A DNA stretch of 64,000 bases from positions 248,001-312,000 of the forward strand of contig NC_044007.1 of NCBI RefSeq assembly GCF_900496995.4. Direction: 5' to 3'. This document shows, piece after piece, positions 46,038 through 59,700 of this stretch. Under the pieces are notes generated by a model. The model worked only from the letters and a program-made list of their open reading frames with translations, was not told where the DNA came from and searched no databases. Position numbers and translations under genes: made by a program. Source of the DNA: Aquila chrysaetos chrysaetos. Lineage: Eukaryota > Chordata > Aves > Accipitriformes > Accipitridae. Each line of letters opens with the position of its first letter. Within the stretch, counting starts at the first letter, position 1.

Positions 46038-46484
46038 AGAGCAGCCTGTCATGTACTGGAAACGCCCTGCAGTAGCTGGTTAATGAACTCATCCTTGCTG
46101 AATGCAGCACAGCCAGTAGCAGGGAAATCCATTGGTCAAACTGAGCTGAGACAAATCAAACAATGAATTCAGTGGGATGAAATGTGTTAAAGAAGAGCTA
46201 ACTAGCTCATCAGGGAAATGAAGCAGTTGGCATATGAAGGAGTTTCTCAGTTTGCAGAGGCAAGTGCAAACTTGTTCTGGAGAAAGAGTGATTTCTGAAT
46301 CAAGCAGCTGTATGATGTTCCTCCACTGAACTCCTTCTCTACCCAATTTGCCTGACTTTGTGGATAAGTCTGTTGAACTCAGGGAAGCTATTTCACATCT
46401 TAGTTTAACTGTAAGATTGACTAAGAAATTATCAAGCGGTTTGCTGAGTGGAGTGCTCTGATGAGATAAGCTACTTTCAGTGGC

Positions 46485-46490
46485 TTTATT
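46485..46490 (-). terminator. Candidate NRBP2 poly(A) signal AATAAA
   Basis: The first canonical AATAAA met on the minus strand after the NRBP2 stop, about 1.23 kb downstream. A GATAAA variant at 47326-47321 (about 0.4 kb downstream) is an alternative. Neither is proven. Confidence 0.35.
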
Positions 46491-47719
46491 GATTTGTCAG
46501 TTTGTAAAGTTGGCACAGCATAGCACAACTGGGAAATACAGCACAAGTTGGCAGCTCAGCATAGCATCCTAGCATGGCAAACCCAGCCCGGCATGATACA
46601 ATTGGTGCAACACCGCAAAGCGCGGGCAACGTAATGCAGGCAGTACCACATGGAAGACCCAGCACAGCGCAGAACACCAGCACAGCGCAGCATGATACAG
46701 CTGGTTCCACACGGCACAATGTGAACAGCATGGAGCAGCACTGCATGGCTTTTGCGACACAAGTAATTCCTATTTGCACTTTTCACCAACTGAACCCGAC
46801 ATGCGCAGCAGTTAAGATGATTGCCCCTTTCTCCAGGCTAATGACTGAAGTTCCAAACACCACAGGAGAAACATGGAAGGAAGAGACATCAGGGTTTTTC
46901 CCCTTAAGATGCCGTGAGATTTTGGAAGGCCATAACACAGACTGGGGAATGACAAAGGTTCTGTTCAGCACCAATGAAGTTTCTGCTGATCCACATGTTT
47001 GGATCCAGCTGGTGAGTTTGGATTTCTGGAATTTCTTCTCCTGCCATGTCAAGTCCAGCTCACAAAGTCCTCTCTTCAGCTTACACCAAGGTGTGCAATT
47101 CTAATTACAAGGCATCACAGTGGTTCATCTGTGCTGGGGAAAGCTTAACAAAACAGGAGAAAACTGGGTATAAAGAATGGAATGTGGCAGACCAGAAGCT
47201 GTGCCAGAGCCTTCCAAGCCTGCTCCTCTCCTCCCTTCTGCAAGTATTACCAGCTGGGAAAGAATCAAAAAATAGCTTTGGGACCTGCAGTGAAAAAAGC
47301 TTATCATTCCCAGAGGGAAATTTATCAGTTTGGGGGATTCTTGCAGCAGCTTTGCATCTTCACAGACACCATCGGGAAGGGGCTGCAGGGAGTGCTACCC
47401 CACTCCTCACAACTCCCTTTGGCTTGCTGCTTCAGGAGTGGGGACCAGAACATGTACTCCTGCTTGGTCCTGACCTCTCATGATGCACATGTAATTTCTC
47501 GTGTTTGCTGATTACTCCTCCACTTGCTGTTGCCTTTTCACACCGCAGCTCAGGCACACACCTCTCATGGACTGCAAAGGTTCAGTCAGGATCGAGTGGC
47601 CCGGTCAGTCCTGCTGGAGGAAGTTCGGTCAGGAGCCCCGCAGTTTCTTCCAGTCTGGTACACTTCCCGTCCCCTGCGGTACAGGGGGACCACTCTGTCC
47701 CAGACTGCAGTGAGGTGAC
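46491..47719 (-). other. NRBP2: Probable NRBP2 3' UTR (extent inferred)
   Basis: Sequence from the stop codon to the first AATAAA. It shows no further splice-supported coding exon. It includes the decayed minisatellite at its far end if the distal poly(A) site is used. Confidence 0.35.
46513..46750. repeat. Decayed minisatellite with CAGCACAGC-type units
   Basis: Blocks such as GCATGATACAATTGGTGCAA (46590s) and GCATGATACAGCTGGTTCCA (46690s) recur about 100 bp apart. In between are smaller CAGCACAGCGCAG(A/C) repeats. The array gives spuriously open frames in several phases. It lies close to a possible NRBP2 poly(A) site. Confidence 0.65.
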
Positions 47720-47788
47720 TCACAAGGGAGGAGACCGGTATTTGTGGAAGGCATTTTCCAGGAAGTTAGCCAGCTTTTCACAGTCGTC
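47720..47788 (-). CDS. NRBP2: NRBP2 last coding exon and stop (residues 437-458)
   Basis: Acceptor TTCTTCTATTTTAG, then DDCEKLANFLENAFHKYR, SPPL and TGA (47722-47720). It keeps the family pattern of an acidic start and an aromatic-rich helix ending KYR. The last four residues differ from mammals. Confidence 0.94.
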   Translation of the reverse strand, partial: DDCEKLANFLENAFHKYRSPPL

Positions 47789-50700
47789 CTAAAATAGAAG
47801 AAAAAACATGCCAACAGATCAATTTGGCTTGGCTACCTTGGACATCTCCTTCCTTACATGATTCCATCCCAAGCCACCGATTTCACATCTAAGTTTTGAT
47901 ATGGGAAGAGAACAACTCATAAGCACATCTGGAACATACTACTAATAATTATCATATTTACTGAATAATGTCAAATGACCCATCAAGAACAGAGCCTTTT
48001 TGTGTCAGGTGCAATATAAAGGCAAAAGAGCAGACAGTTCTTTGGAGCTTCCAATCTGAAGGAACATAATGAGTCCAGCTTCTTTTGTTTAGTTTCATTT
48101 CAATTTAATTAACTGCTGGCCATCTTTTTTATAATATCCTCACTGCTAACAAAAATAAAAATTAATGTCACTTTTTGTTGGTCTGGCAACTGTTTTGTGC
48201 AGAAATCTCTTTTCTGACACATTCAGGAGTAGGTGGTTTCTAATACAATTAGAATGTTTATTCCTTAAGAAAGAAATTACTGAAATACACAATGATATGT
48301 AAAGGATGCAAAACACCCCCACCTTGTATCATAGAGGGGTTTTGGAATTGCCAGAAACAAACTCAAAATCCTCACTCAAATGAAAAATGCAGAATCAGTT
48401 GTTTTCTTGCTGCTTAGAGGCACCCCTTTGTCACTACTGCTGCTAAATTACTACTTTTCTTTTAAGAAAAACCTTGGATTTTGAAGACAAGATTTGTAAG
48501 GCATAGGTGGTATCTTTTGTTAGACCAGCCACTACAGTTGGAAAACCAGATGAGCATTTGGGTACACAGGTCTGTCAGGTCAGAAACAAGCAGCATACTT
48601 CCAAGCTAAATACAGGCTCGGAGTTTAACAAGGTATAAATCAGCTATACCATCCGAGAGAAAAGGTAGTTGGTACCGGTGGAGTAGGAAAGATGTTAGAG
48701 AGGGGAAGACGTGTTAAAAGGAGATTATCTCCTAGGCCAAAGAAAGAGAAAGGTAATTTACAGTCCGTGGTACACAGACCTGTGTGAGGTATATTCTACA
48801 GTACTAGGTTGCGTCAAATGCCACGTATTTTCCAGAGCATGGGAGAAAGCACCGCAGTGTGTCAGTGCGGAGCTGCACAGTCACCACGCTCAGATGAAGA
48901 AAGGAAGAAAGTCTAAATGTACTTTTTTTCCAGGTGTACCCACATAAATTTTTCATTCAGTGAAGCTGACCCCTTCCTTGTCTAATTTCAGCATCCAGAA
49001 TGAGGAATTCTCCAAAACTTCGCCTACAGCCCCATAATTCCTAACTTGTATGAAATAATAACAAATATATTTTTAATTCTCTCCATGCTACCTTTCCTTG
49101 AGGCTATGCTGTTGAGTAGTCTGAATGACTGGGATGCTTTGAATTCTTTCTTGGGACTGTCTGCAAACTCTCTAAGGGAGAGGCTGGAAGTTCAATGTTG
49201 GGGTAGGCCATCTCTTCTGGCAGGCAGAAATCTGCAAAGTGAATTAAGAGCAGCTGTCCAGGCAACACCGGGACAATGCCTCTGGGAGATGGGAGGTGGC
49301 CTCAGCTTCCTTCCCTTGGCACTCCTCTGGTTCTCACATTCAGAATCACTGCAAGGTTGATGTAATTAACCCTGCCATCACAATATGACTGTCCCCTCAA
49401 AACAGCAACCTGGAGTTAGGCATGAGCAAAGTATGGAGAAAAAAAACCCAAAAGAAACAAAAAAGGGAAGCGTCAGTCACTGCAAGGGCCTGGCCCCTGT
49501 GACCGCTCTCTGGCTGCCAGATGGGGAACGGAGGAGCTCTTACTCCTCTGAGGCACGAGGTGTCACATGGATTTGGGGACCGCAGTAGCACGGTGCATGC
49601 ATGACTGAGATGAGAAGGAGTGGTGAGGAGGCTTACCTCGTGGATGAATCCATAATGCACCAGCTCTGTGGCCAAGTCCTTGGAGTTATCAGCTGCAGAG
49701 ACAAGGAACAGTGAGAACATGAAAGTTGATGCATCTCTTAGTTCCTCCTCTACCAGCAAAGTGCCCCTATCCCAACCGGCAGCACACCTGCATTACGCTT
49801 CATTATGCTTTAGGGGCACATGCTGTATACTTTTGGTTGGCTAAGTGACTGCTAAGTAACCCCGGGGCAAGCAGAGCACAGAGGTGGGCAGTGAGTTGGA
49901 GTTAAACAAGGTACTGGGCAGGAATGAGTTCCAGTCCCAAATCACACAAAGCACAATAGTCTTGGCAATGTGTCACTTCTTTGAGATTTTTTTTGCTTGT
50001 TTTGGCTCAGCATGAAAAGCAGGCAGGCCACTACCTGTAGGCAGAAAAACACAAGGAGCTGGTGAAGCAGCAACTCCCAAGCATTAATTTCCAAGCTTTA
50101 TGCTTTAGTTTTGGCAGTAAGGCGGTCAAGGGACTCCAGCTGCATGGCCTCCAGAAGGCTCCTGCATGTTTTAGGAAGCAGCCTGCTGTGCTGGACCTAC
50201 TCTGAGGAGAAGCACCCTTCCCCAGAGCCACGGGGCTCCCTCAGAGGAGAGTCCACCTTCTCCTTTGAAAGATATTGGGGAGACCGCACCAGTGTTGGGA
50301 ATGAGGGAAGAATTCACTAGTGTTACCCCAAGAATTGCACATCATATGTCCCAGGGTGAAATGCAAGGTCTTGATGGCCACTCACTGGACTCCCAACATT
50401 CACTTTAGAGTGCAGGTTACTACCACATGCCAGAGGCTGTGGGTCAGGGTCTAACTAGACAGGAACTGATACCACACACAGATATTAGGGTTTAGTCTGC
50501 TCTTCCAGCACAAGAAGGAAAGAAAAGCTGGCTGTAAACACAATCTGTGTCTAACATAATCTGAGCCTAAACCTGACCAGGGCCACTGGGCAATACTTCT
50601 GCATTCATGCACAAAAATCTGCTTGCAAGTAAACCTACTGGGCAGCAAGTCGTAGCTCAACTGTCGATGCAATTTGTCTTCCAGGATCAGCAGAAGAGTA

Positions 50701-53700
50701 AGCTGCAGAAAGAAGAGAGTGCTCTTTATAAACACCAGTTTCTCCATAAGAGAGAAAGGTGCTGACTCTTCCATCAGCACTAGAAATTGCTGGCAGTGGT
50801 GAGCAGGGCAGATGTTGGTAACTGCTGAGATGTTGGATGTCTTTGGCAGGGTAGTTTGAGTGTCTTAGAGGAATGTTCTCTCAACAGTTACAGCTCACCT
50901 GCAACTGTTAAACTAGAAAGAAGTAGAGTTAAAAGATATCAAGGTCTTTCTGTTCTGCAGCCAGAAGGGGCTGGTGGCGTGGCTTCATTCTTCTTCAGGC
51001 TTCTTTTATTATAAAGGGACAAGAGTAAGTCCTTTGGGTACTGCAGCAAACTAGCTGAGACCAAACTTTTTTCCAGTCAGATGCCAGAGATGGGTACAGA
51101 GAGCAGATCTTGCCCCAGTGCCTCATGTAGAATAGGAGCTGAATACTTACGTGCCACTGGGTCTTGTCTTCATTCAGCTCCATGTTACATTGCATTTGCA
51201 CCACCTAGAAGAGGCCAAAATCAACATCAGCTTGGACACAGTCCCCCTGACTCCCCCAGGCCCGCTTTACTTCTGGTCTCCAAGCATGACTTCCAAATTC
51301 CTGCTTAAACCCCTTGATTCCAACTGCCAGCCTGACCTTCCACTTCTTCCCACATTTCTAGGAATTGTGCAGGTGGAACAACTGAGGGTTAATTTAGTCC
51401 AGTATCCAGCTACAAACCATGGCCATCATCAGCTGACTGAGAGGTGGGTAAGGGAGCGCTGTGCAAGGCGCAGTTCTGGGAAAACTTTACAACCAGGATG
51501 AATTCTTCTGCTCCATTTGCCACAGGTAGGCTTCCCCCTAAAGCTCTGCTCAAACTCTTGGTTATAATATCGTACTTGTTCATGTACTTATGGGGCGAAC
51601 AATCCTTAAATGAGACAGAAGAGCATAACTGAAATCTTGAATATTTTATGGATTTTCTTTTGGAAACTCCACATCGCATCGCAGAATATTCAAATGTGTT
51701 AGATAAACATGGCATTTTATTAACATGTCAGCTTCGAGTTCTTAGGAAGAAACTGGGTCAGCTTCAAGCTTCAATATGTCAGCTTCAAGTTCCCATGAAA
51801 ATGGTTCACACCAGAAGTCATGTTGTCTGGGCAAAGGAAAGCCAGAGAGACCGTGCAATTGGTCAGCCCAAAAGACAGGAAACCAAGTGAGGAATCAATA
51901 TCCCTGTTCTACGCAGAGTTTAACAGGGTTTCATTTATATTCCTCAATTTCAAGCTTATGCTCAGAGGTGAGTTATATGCTTGTTCCTTCCTCTGACCCA
52001 GTACCCCTCTACTACAGCTCCTCCCTATGACAAACATCCCTGGGCATTTAGCGCGCTCAGCTGGGAAACTGGCTGTCCTCTGACCTTTATCATCTCCAGG
52101 CCATCCATTTCTCCAGGAAGAGCTGACCAGTGTGACTCTATGCCCAAGGTGGGTGCCCTTTCCTTACACCGAGTGACACCACCGCACTGTCTGGCTACAT
52201 GCTCCTTTATATACTGAATTACATTGAACTGTGCAGCATCTTGCAGACGTCATCAGAGAGAAGGCTGATGACATTTGAGTGCATCATTGCCACCTGCTCC
52301 CCGCCTCTCTCTGCCTGATGACTGTGATCAAAGAATCATCTAGATGGGAAGGGACATCAGGAGGTCTCTAGTTCAAGTCTCTGCTCAAAACAAGACAAAC
52401 AGTGAATTCAGACCAGGCTGTTTAGAGCTGTGCCCAATTGGGCTTTGAAAACATCCAAGGAGATCCCATAACCTCTTTTAGCCCCTGGTCCATTGTTTAA
52501 CCACCCTAACCATGAAAAAAAATACCTTGGATCCATCCAGCATCCATATTCCAGTGCCTCCCAGAACAGACAAATAATCTGCATTGTAGTTACACTTATT
52601 TGGGACTTGCAGGTTTGTCCAGCTGCAAGTTTTCATGAAATCTGTAGAAACTCAATGCTTCTGAGATTACTAGTCCTTTGTCAAATTGGGTAAAAACTAG
52701 TTGAACACATTCGTCAGACAGACAATGCACTTGCAGAACTTTCATTGGGGCACTAGGTAAAAAAGCAGCATGTAACAAATGCAAAGAGGGGAAAAGACGT
52801 AACTGCATAGGTTTACATTTACATTTCTCTAACATTTCTGATTGATCATCACAGCACTCTCACTAAAAATAAGCACTGAGCAGTATGAATAAAGCATAAA
52901 TGCACCAAAAGCTGATTGCCAGACAGATATGAAGAAACCACTGCTGATGAACTTTTTGAAGTGAGGCATTTCACGGGATCTTTCAGGAATAAGAATTAGG
53001 TTTAGTCCTACATAGTATTTTCAACATTAATTCAATGCAAGTATGAAATTGCATTCGTATCATCCATGGTAACAAAAGACAGTGCTATAGGTGATTAATG
53101 ATGAATGACTAGAAGTGTCATTATAGGGAAATACCTGCACAGGGAAGTAACAGGTACCAAATGGGTTTTTAAGAGAGAGAGGTGCACACAGACCAATGAG
53201 TTCCTCTGACTGCTCCCAACGATGGCCAGCAGTTCAGGAGACACAAGCCATTGTAAGAAGTGCTGTGCCTGAGCTATGCCCTGATGACGGTGGCCAACAA
53301 CCTTGTCTCCCCATATGCATGTCAGCAAAGGACAAATGCCAAGTCCTGCCCCTGGGAAGGAATAATCCCTGGCAAGGACACAGGCTGGGATGGCCTGGCT
53401 GGCAGGAAAGCTTTACTGGGTCTGCTGGAAAGACTCTGGGGTCATGGTGGGCAGCAGGCAGGACATGAGCTGCAACGTGCCCTGGCAGCAAGGAAGGCCA
53501 ACAGCGTCCTGGGGCACAGCCAGGAAATTGAGGGAAATAATTATTCCCCTCTACTTAGCACTTGTTAAACTACGTCCAAGTACTGCATCTAATTTTGGGC
53601 CCCCGAAACAAGAAAGACATTGATAAACTGGAGCAAGCTCAGTGGAGGGCCATCAAAATGATCCTGGGCTGGAGTGCTTGCTCTCCAAGAGGCTGAGGGA

Positions 53701-56700
53701 ATGGGGCTTGTTCAGCCTGGAGAAGGGAAGGCTTTTGAGGGATGTACCGGCAGTCTGCCGAAGCCCATGAGGGGGTTACACTGCAGCATTGAACTGCTCT
53801 GTTCAGTGACGGATTACACCATGGCTTTGGAAGGCTTCACTTCTGCTCAAACAGCCTTGCATTGTGTTGGTCCTTCCCTGCCATCCCTGCCTGGCACCCC
53901 TTCCACTCCCCTTGGGGGTCCATAAATCCACTTGCAATGACCTTCCTGCCCATGACTGCAGTGTCAGGGTGTGCAGTCTTGCCTGTGCAGTCTTGCCTGT
54001 GCAGTGCCAGGCAGAACAGTGCCTGAGCTCAGCTGGCATCTCAGCATGCCACTGCAGTGTCAGTATCAAACAATGATGGGATTTCAAACCTACACCCCAG
54101 CAATGAGGCACAGAATATGCCATGCCACAGAGCTGCTGGTGGACATGCGAGAAGGGAAGGCAGAGCCAAAGAATCGGAGGCAGTGGGGCTGCTTGAGAAG
54201 GTCTCAGGTGAAATGGACCTCACTTAGCTCCAGCCAGAGGGACTGCTGCAGTCCCGGGGCAGCCAATGCAACGAGAACAGCTCTCACCCAGGCTGGAGTT
54301 CAGTGCATGGCTAAAGGGAGAGGTGTTCCTGCAGTAGGGTGTCGGGAATGGAGACCATCCACCTACTCCCGGTAGAGAATCTGTCCCCACCTGGATCGGA
54401 CCTTACCTTCCTGGTCTCCACATCAAAGGGCTCTGGGGTGGGAGTCTTGGCTTTCTGAGGGTCCTCTTGGGGCTGGGAGAGTGCACGTGGGAGGGCATGG
54501 GGTCGGGAAACAGCGAAGTTCATCAGGGGATAAATCCCATTCCTGGTACAGACACAGAGGGAGGACAAACAGCTAAGCCCTGTCCCCTTACAGCCCTGGC
54601 AAAGGTCAGCTGTGGAAGGCCGTGGCCCGGACCAGGGACCTGCACCCATGGAATGGCAGTGCTGGTAGTCAGGCAGGCAGCACAGTGAGGAGGTGGCAAG
54701 CCACAGAGCTCCCCTTGCCCTGGCATTGCAGCCCAGGTCTGCTCACCCCGGGGGGAACCGTAGAGGGGATCACACATGACCAAGTACTGCTGTGCAAATG
54801 GGATGCTCTGCATGTGCTGCAGCACAGTCCCCTGCCCCTGGCTCCATGCTGCCCAGGGAACTGAGGGCAAAGAGACACTAGACACATTACAGGTCAGCCA
54901 GCACCACCTTCAACCTACCTGACGTCTTCTAAGAATTTGTCGAGCTCAAGGAAGGAGACCTCTGAGTACCTGGGAGAGAAACGGGACAGGAAGATTACTG
55001 GAGGAGGCAGGAGAGAAGAGCGATGTGAAGGACTACTGTGCCTTGACACCAGGATCACCAGGCTGTATGCAAGCCCTGGGCTCACAGCTGTGGCTGCTCT
55101 GAAATCTCCCCCACTCATCCCCACCTCCACTGTGCTCCAGGCCGACCCTCTCTCCGGATCTCTGCCATCACCATGTTCAGGTCCAGCTCCTTTATCTTCT
55201 CTTCCACCACGTTCTCTGGCATCAGATCTAGGGCAAAGGCAGAAAGGGGCTGTCAGCTGGGAGGTCCTGTATCGTAGACTCTGCAGCACAGACCCCAGGG
55301 AAGGTCTATGAGTCACTGCCTTTCCCCCCAGGCTCTTCCACAGCCCCAGCTCTGCTAGGGCAGCAAGACAAGCTCAAACGGGGCAGGGTGGTCTCATGGT
55401 TACTCACACTGGTTGTTGATGAAGCAGTGTGCTGCCAGCAGCTTGAGAGAATGGACCTCAAAGAGCACCCGGTGGAAGAGCAGATTATTAGCTGTTGGTC
55501 GCTTGTCTGGGTTGAGGGTCAAGCACGACAGAATGAACTCCTGAGGGTCAAAGCAAAGGCATAAACTGGAGGCAAAGCGGGACATTCCCCTGCTTCATCC
55601 CCACCACTGCCAGCTCCGGCTCCCTCTCACACTTGCATTTCCCAGGAAGCAGATTTGAGTGGCTGTTTCTGCCAGCAGGCAGCCCCAGGGCAGGGCAGGC
55701 AGTGTACAGAGCACCCGAGCTGAGGGAGGCAGCAGTGCTCCGGGCAGGCAGCGTGCTGCTGGCTACCCACCAACAGCCTGGCCACAGGACCTCTGCTCCC
55801 TGCTTGCTCTCATCCAGGGAGGAGGCTGCAGTGCAAGCCCAGCAAAAGCCTGTAAGGAGAACAGGCAGGGGTGTATCCCGGCAGCCAGCCAGGATCAGCT
55901 CTGAGAGCAGCAATCCACCAGGAAAGATGGTGGTAGGGCTGGAGAAAGGATAGACTGAGCCAGTGGGAGGGATTCCTGACAGCGGCAGGATAGGAGGGAT
56001 GCATCTGCCTGTTTCTGCTCACTGACGCAGTAAAAAGCAAGAACCTCTCCCTCTTCTGCATGCTCCAGTCTGGGGCCTGTCCTCCTGAACTGCTCTGTGC
56101 AGTTTCTGTACAGGTATCCAGGGCTATTCAGAATAGATGCAAAGACCAAAAAATGATCACAAGGATGACAGGGTGGGCACCTACACAACCTAACCCCTCC
56201 AAATCAGCTGCCCCAAAGACCATCAGAGGTGAACAGTGACACCGTTTCCCCCTGGTGCTGAAGGCTCAATGGAAGAAACTCTCTCTACGACACCGTGCAA
56301 ACAAGGGGACTGTTGCATCAAAGGGGGTGGAATTTACTATGGGATGCATGGGGGAATTCTGAGATCAAACAAGAGAATTTGGGGACTGTACAAACTTATT
56401 ATGGGATGTTTTGGAGATTGGCCAAAGGAAGAGGAAGAGAGGGGTTGAGGTGGGTCAGGGAGGAAAATGGAGGGCGACAAAAGGGGCCAGCTGCCTGTAA
56501 GCACTCTGCTGGTCAGTATTCTTGTCTTGCTGAGCCCTGCATCTGATCACCTCAGTCTATCCCGTCTTCTTATACAACTCTATTCCTAAGTATTTACAGT
56601 GTAAGTTTGTTCTCTATTCCCTGTGAGTGTGTGTGATCCTCTGGCGAACGTCAAGCTGGACTAGCTGTTAAGTGAGGGGGTGTAGATACCAGACAGACCA

Positions 56701-59700
56701 TGGGTCTGACCAGTAACACGGAGACTTGTGGGATGGGGCCAGATACCAGTGACCTGTGAAAGGGATTGCCCTGAGCATCGATACTTAGAAGCAGGACCTG
56801 GCTGTTCATGCTGTCTGTGCTCGTGAACACAGCACTCCTCTGTCTGTGCTGAACTATTCATGGTTGGCCACGTCTGTATGGAGCGTGTGTGCGTGCACAT
56901 GCGTGAGCACATGCACCTATTGGGAATTCGCACTCAGCCTTACCACTGGTAGGACTGGGAAAGAGAGGTGAGGATCAGCCTCTCATCTTAACCAGCCCAG
57001 GAAGGAGGGAATCCCTGTGTCCTTCAGCCCACCAGATCTGGCTGCCCTTAGGTTTGCAGTAGGTCGTCATCCCTGTTCCCTTTTCCCAGCACTGGTGTAA
57101 CCTGGAGCACGCAGCAATGCCAGGCTACCTGATGTTCCAGATACCAGCTGAGGGGAAGGACGCTCACGGGGAGATGTACACCCCAGGAGGGATGCCTGAC
57201 CCACAGATGGGTCCCCGAGGCTCAGCCAGGTACACTCACCCGCATGTTGGGATCGTCCAGAGAATGTCGTGCCCGCATGATTGCCTCCTCCGAGACCCGT
57301 GTGTCCCCATTAGTCTGGATCTCCAGCACTGCCATCTGGGGAAGAAGGAGTGCAGCCATGTCTGCACGTGGCCAAGCCTTGGGTCAGTCCTTGAAGGCTT
57401 CCCAAAGGGACACCCCACGGCAGGGTGGCAGCTGTGGAGCTCCTCACCAGGGCACACAGCCCAGCCAGGCTCGGGATCTCCTGGGCTCCCCAGTGCTCCC
57501 CAGCCACTGCGTCCCTGCCCTCGGGGCCCATTTCTCACCTACTGCAGCTCTCCAGGCTGCTCACAGGTTCCCGGCAGGGTAGACATGGGAGGCTGCTCCC
57601 TGGGCACCATGCAGACAGCACCAACAGCCCCACAGTCTGCCCGGGCAAGCTGTGCTTGGCAGTGCACGTCCTCCTGGAGCAGCACAGTCTGTCCCTACCC
57701 CGTGTCCTCCCCTCCCAGGGCTGTCACAGCCCGAGGAGGAAGAGGAGGCACCAGTAGAGACGGCCAAGAGGCACCAGCCGAGCACAAAAGAGGTGAGCTA
57801 ATAAGCCTATTGCTGCACCCAGGGCAGGGTAGGCCAGAGCAGCAGAAAGTGTGCTGCTGACTCCAGCAGTGATGCCTCCATTGTTGCAAGGGATCCCCAG
57901 CTCACAGTGAGATTTGGAAAAGGGCAAGGAGACTCCTTGGGAAGCTCCCCAGACCACTGCGATCCCCAGCAGGCTCAGCAAGAACAATCCTGCCCTGTAA
58001 CCAGGGGTCACTGCAGGTTCCCAGGCACTGCAGCCATCCTGCTCCGTACCTCCAGTGCACACATCCCAAAGGAGAAGATGTCCACAGCAGTCCCGTCAGC
58101 CTTTTCTGCAAAACCAAGACAGAACCACATCAGGCCAGAGGTACAGGCCACCACCCACTAACTCTGGGAACAGCCCCCTGCACCCTGCCTCATCCCTACA
58201 GGCATGTCTCCCCGCACACCCCTGCCCTCACCCCGACTAAGCCTGACCTTCCTCTGCCCACACCACTGCTCATGCCTGCTTCCCCCACCCCAGCACGCAT
58301 TTTCTCACAGTTCCCTGCACAAAGCTTTCCCATTTATTCCCCTCAAATTTGCCCCCCAAAATACTCAGGGCGGGGATCACGTCATGAGTTTCCACAGGAC
58401 ACAAAGATTCTTTACTCCTTTCTCCCTAATAGTTGTAACATTTTACATGCTTTTGAGTGTTCCTGAGCCATAAGCTGACCTTTTCAGAGCTATCTGTGGA
58501 CATGCTGAGATCTTGTTCCTAACCAGTAATTGCTAATGCACAGCCCATGCCCATGTAGGCACAGGTGTTTTTCCCACTTGCATAGCTCTGCACTGATCAA
58601 CACTAAATTTTACCTACAATGTTATCACAGTCATTATTATCACATGATTTTCTGTGACTCATGGCCAACAGCTTTAGTTATGAATGCACTGAATAATTCT
58701 GTATTGCTGCAAACGTACCGAGCCCACGCCTCACACAGAACCCCCCTCCAAATCCCTCCGGGCACCCATGCTGCCCACACCCCCCAACAGACAGACCCCA
58801 CACTCACGGCCGTACTCCGGGGGGAAGAAATGCAAGTTGCGTAGCTCTTCCCTCTCAATCCTGATGGGGCTTCGCAGGTCGTCCGGGAGGGCTGTGTTGG
58901 GGAACAAGAAACGTTCTGCATCACAGCTCTTCTAAGCTGTTTCCCTAGGGTTGCAAGCACAGACGGGTGCTCCGAGGTAGCTGGGATTTCTGTGGGCAGT
59001 CCTGCCCATGTGGACCAGCCGTGGGGCACTCACTCCCCCAGGAGAGCTCTCTGCTCCCATGATAGGAACAGCAATTCCCTGAGGGACAAAGGTCCCCCCT
59101 GCCTGCAAAGACCATGACTGCTCCTCTGCCACAATGCCTTGGGCCCACAGGGGAGAAAGGTCGACCCAGTAATGGGACTGATGTGGTGGGAGAGGTGCCA
59201 GAGGGACACTCACCATTTGCAAACACCCTGTGCCAGACTGCCGGTCAGCGCCGATCCAGAAGCGGATGAGTAAGAAGGCATGGAGCAGAGGACACAAACA
59301 GAAGAGAAGGTAACTCCAAGCTTTGCATGGGTGATCCTCTGAGGGACCCTGCAGCTCTCGCCCCTTCTGCCCAGCCAGAACCCCCTCGGCACACCACCCT
59401 GCACGACCCCCCCCAGCCCCTCGGCAGGCAGCTTACTCCTGCTGACTCTTCTCAGCAGCGCTTGGAGCCACGGGCCAGCGAGGGCAGCAGCTTCCTACCT
59501 GAACCAATCTTTATGAGCCCGTTGTGCTGGATGAAGATGGTATCGCTGGTGAGGTTGCCGTGGATGATGGGAGGCTCACAGGAGTGCAGGAAGCTGGGGA
59601 AGCACCAGGCTGCCCTGAGCACGTTACCTGTGCCCAGCCCAACGAGGAGCAGGACGGCTGACGGTGCAAGTGATGGCAAGCTTACCTGAGAGCAGACAGG

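Larger units (their letters stand above)
51205..54406 (-). other. NRBP2 3.2-kb intron
   Basis: Contains two CR1 fragments (52326-52505 and 53325-53745). It also has a short triplication of a TCAGCTTC(A/G)AG-like unit at about 51728-51796 and a GTGCAGTCTTGCCT repeat at about 53972-54005. No extra exon was seen. Confidence 0.7.

Noticed and set aside
46574..47104. 176-codon open frame on plus
   Set aside because: It starts inside the decayed minisatellite, and such arrays give open frames by repetition. No family resemblance.
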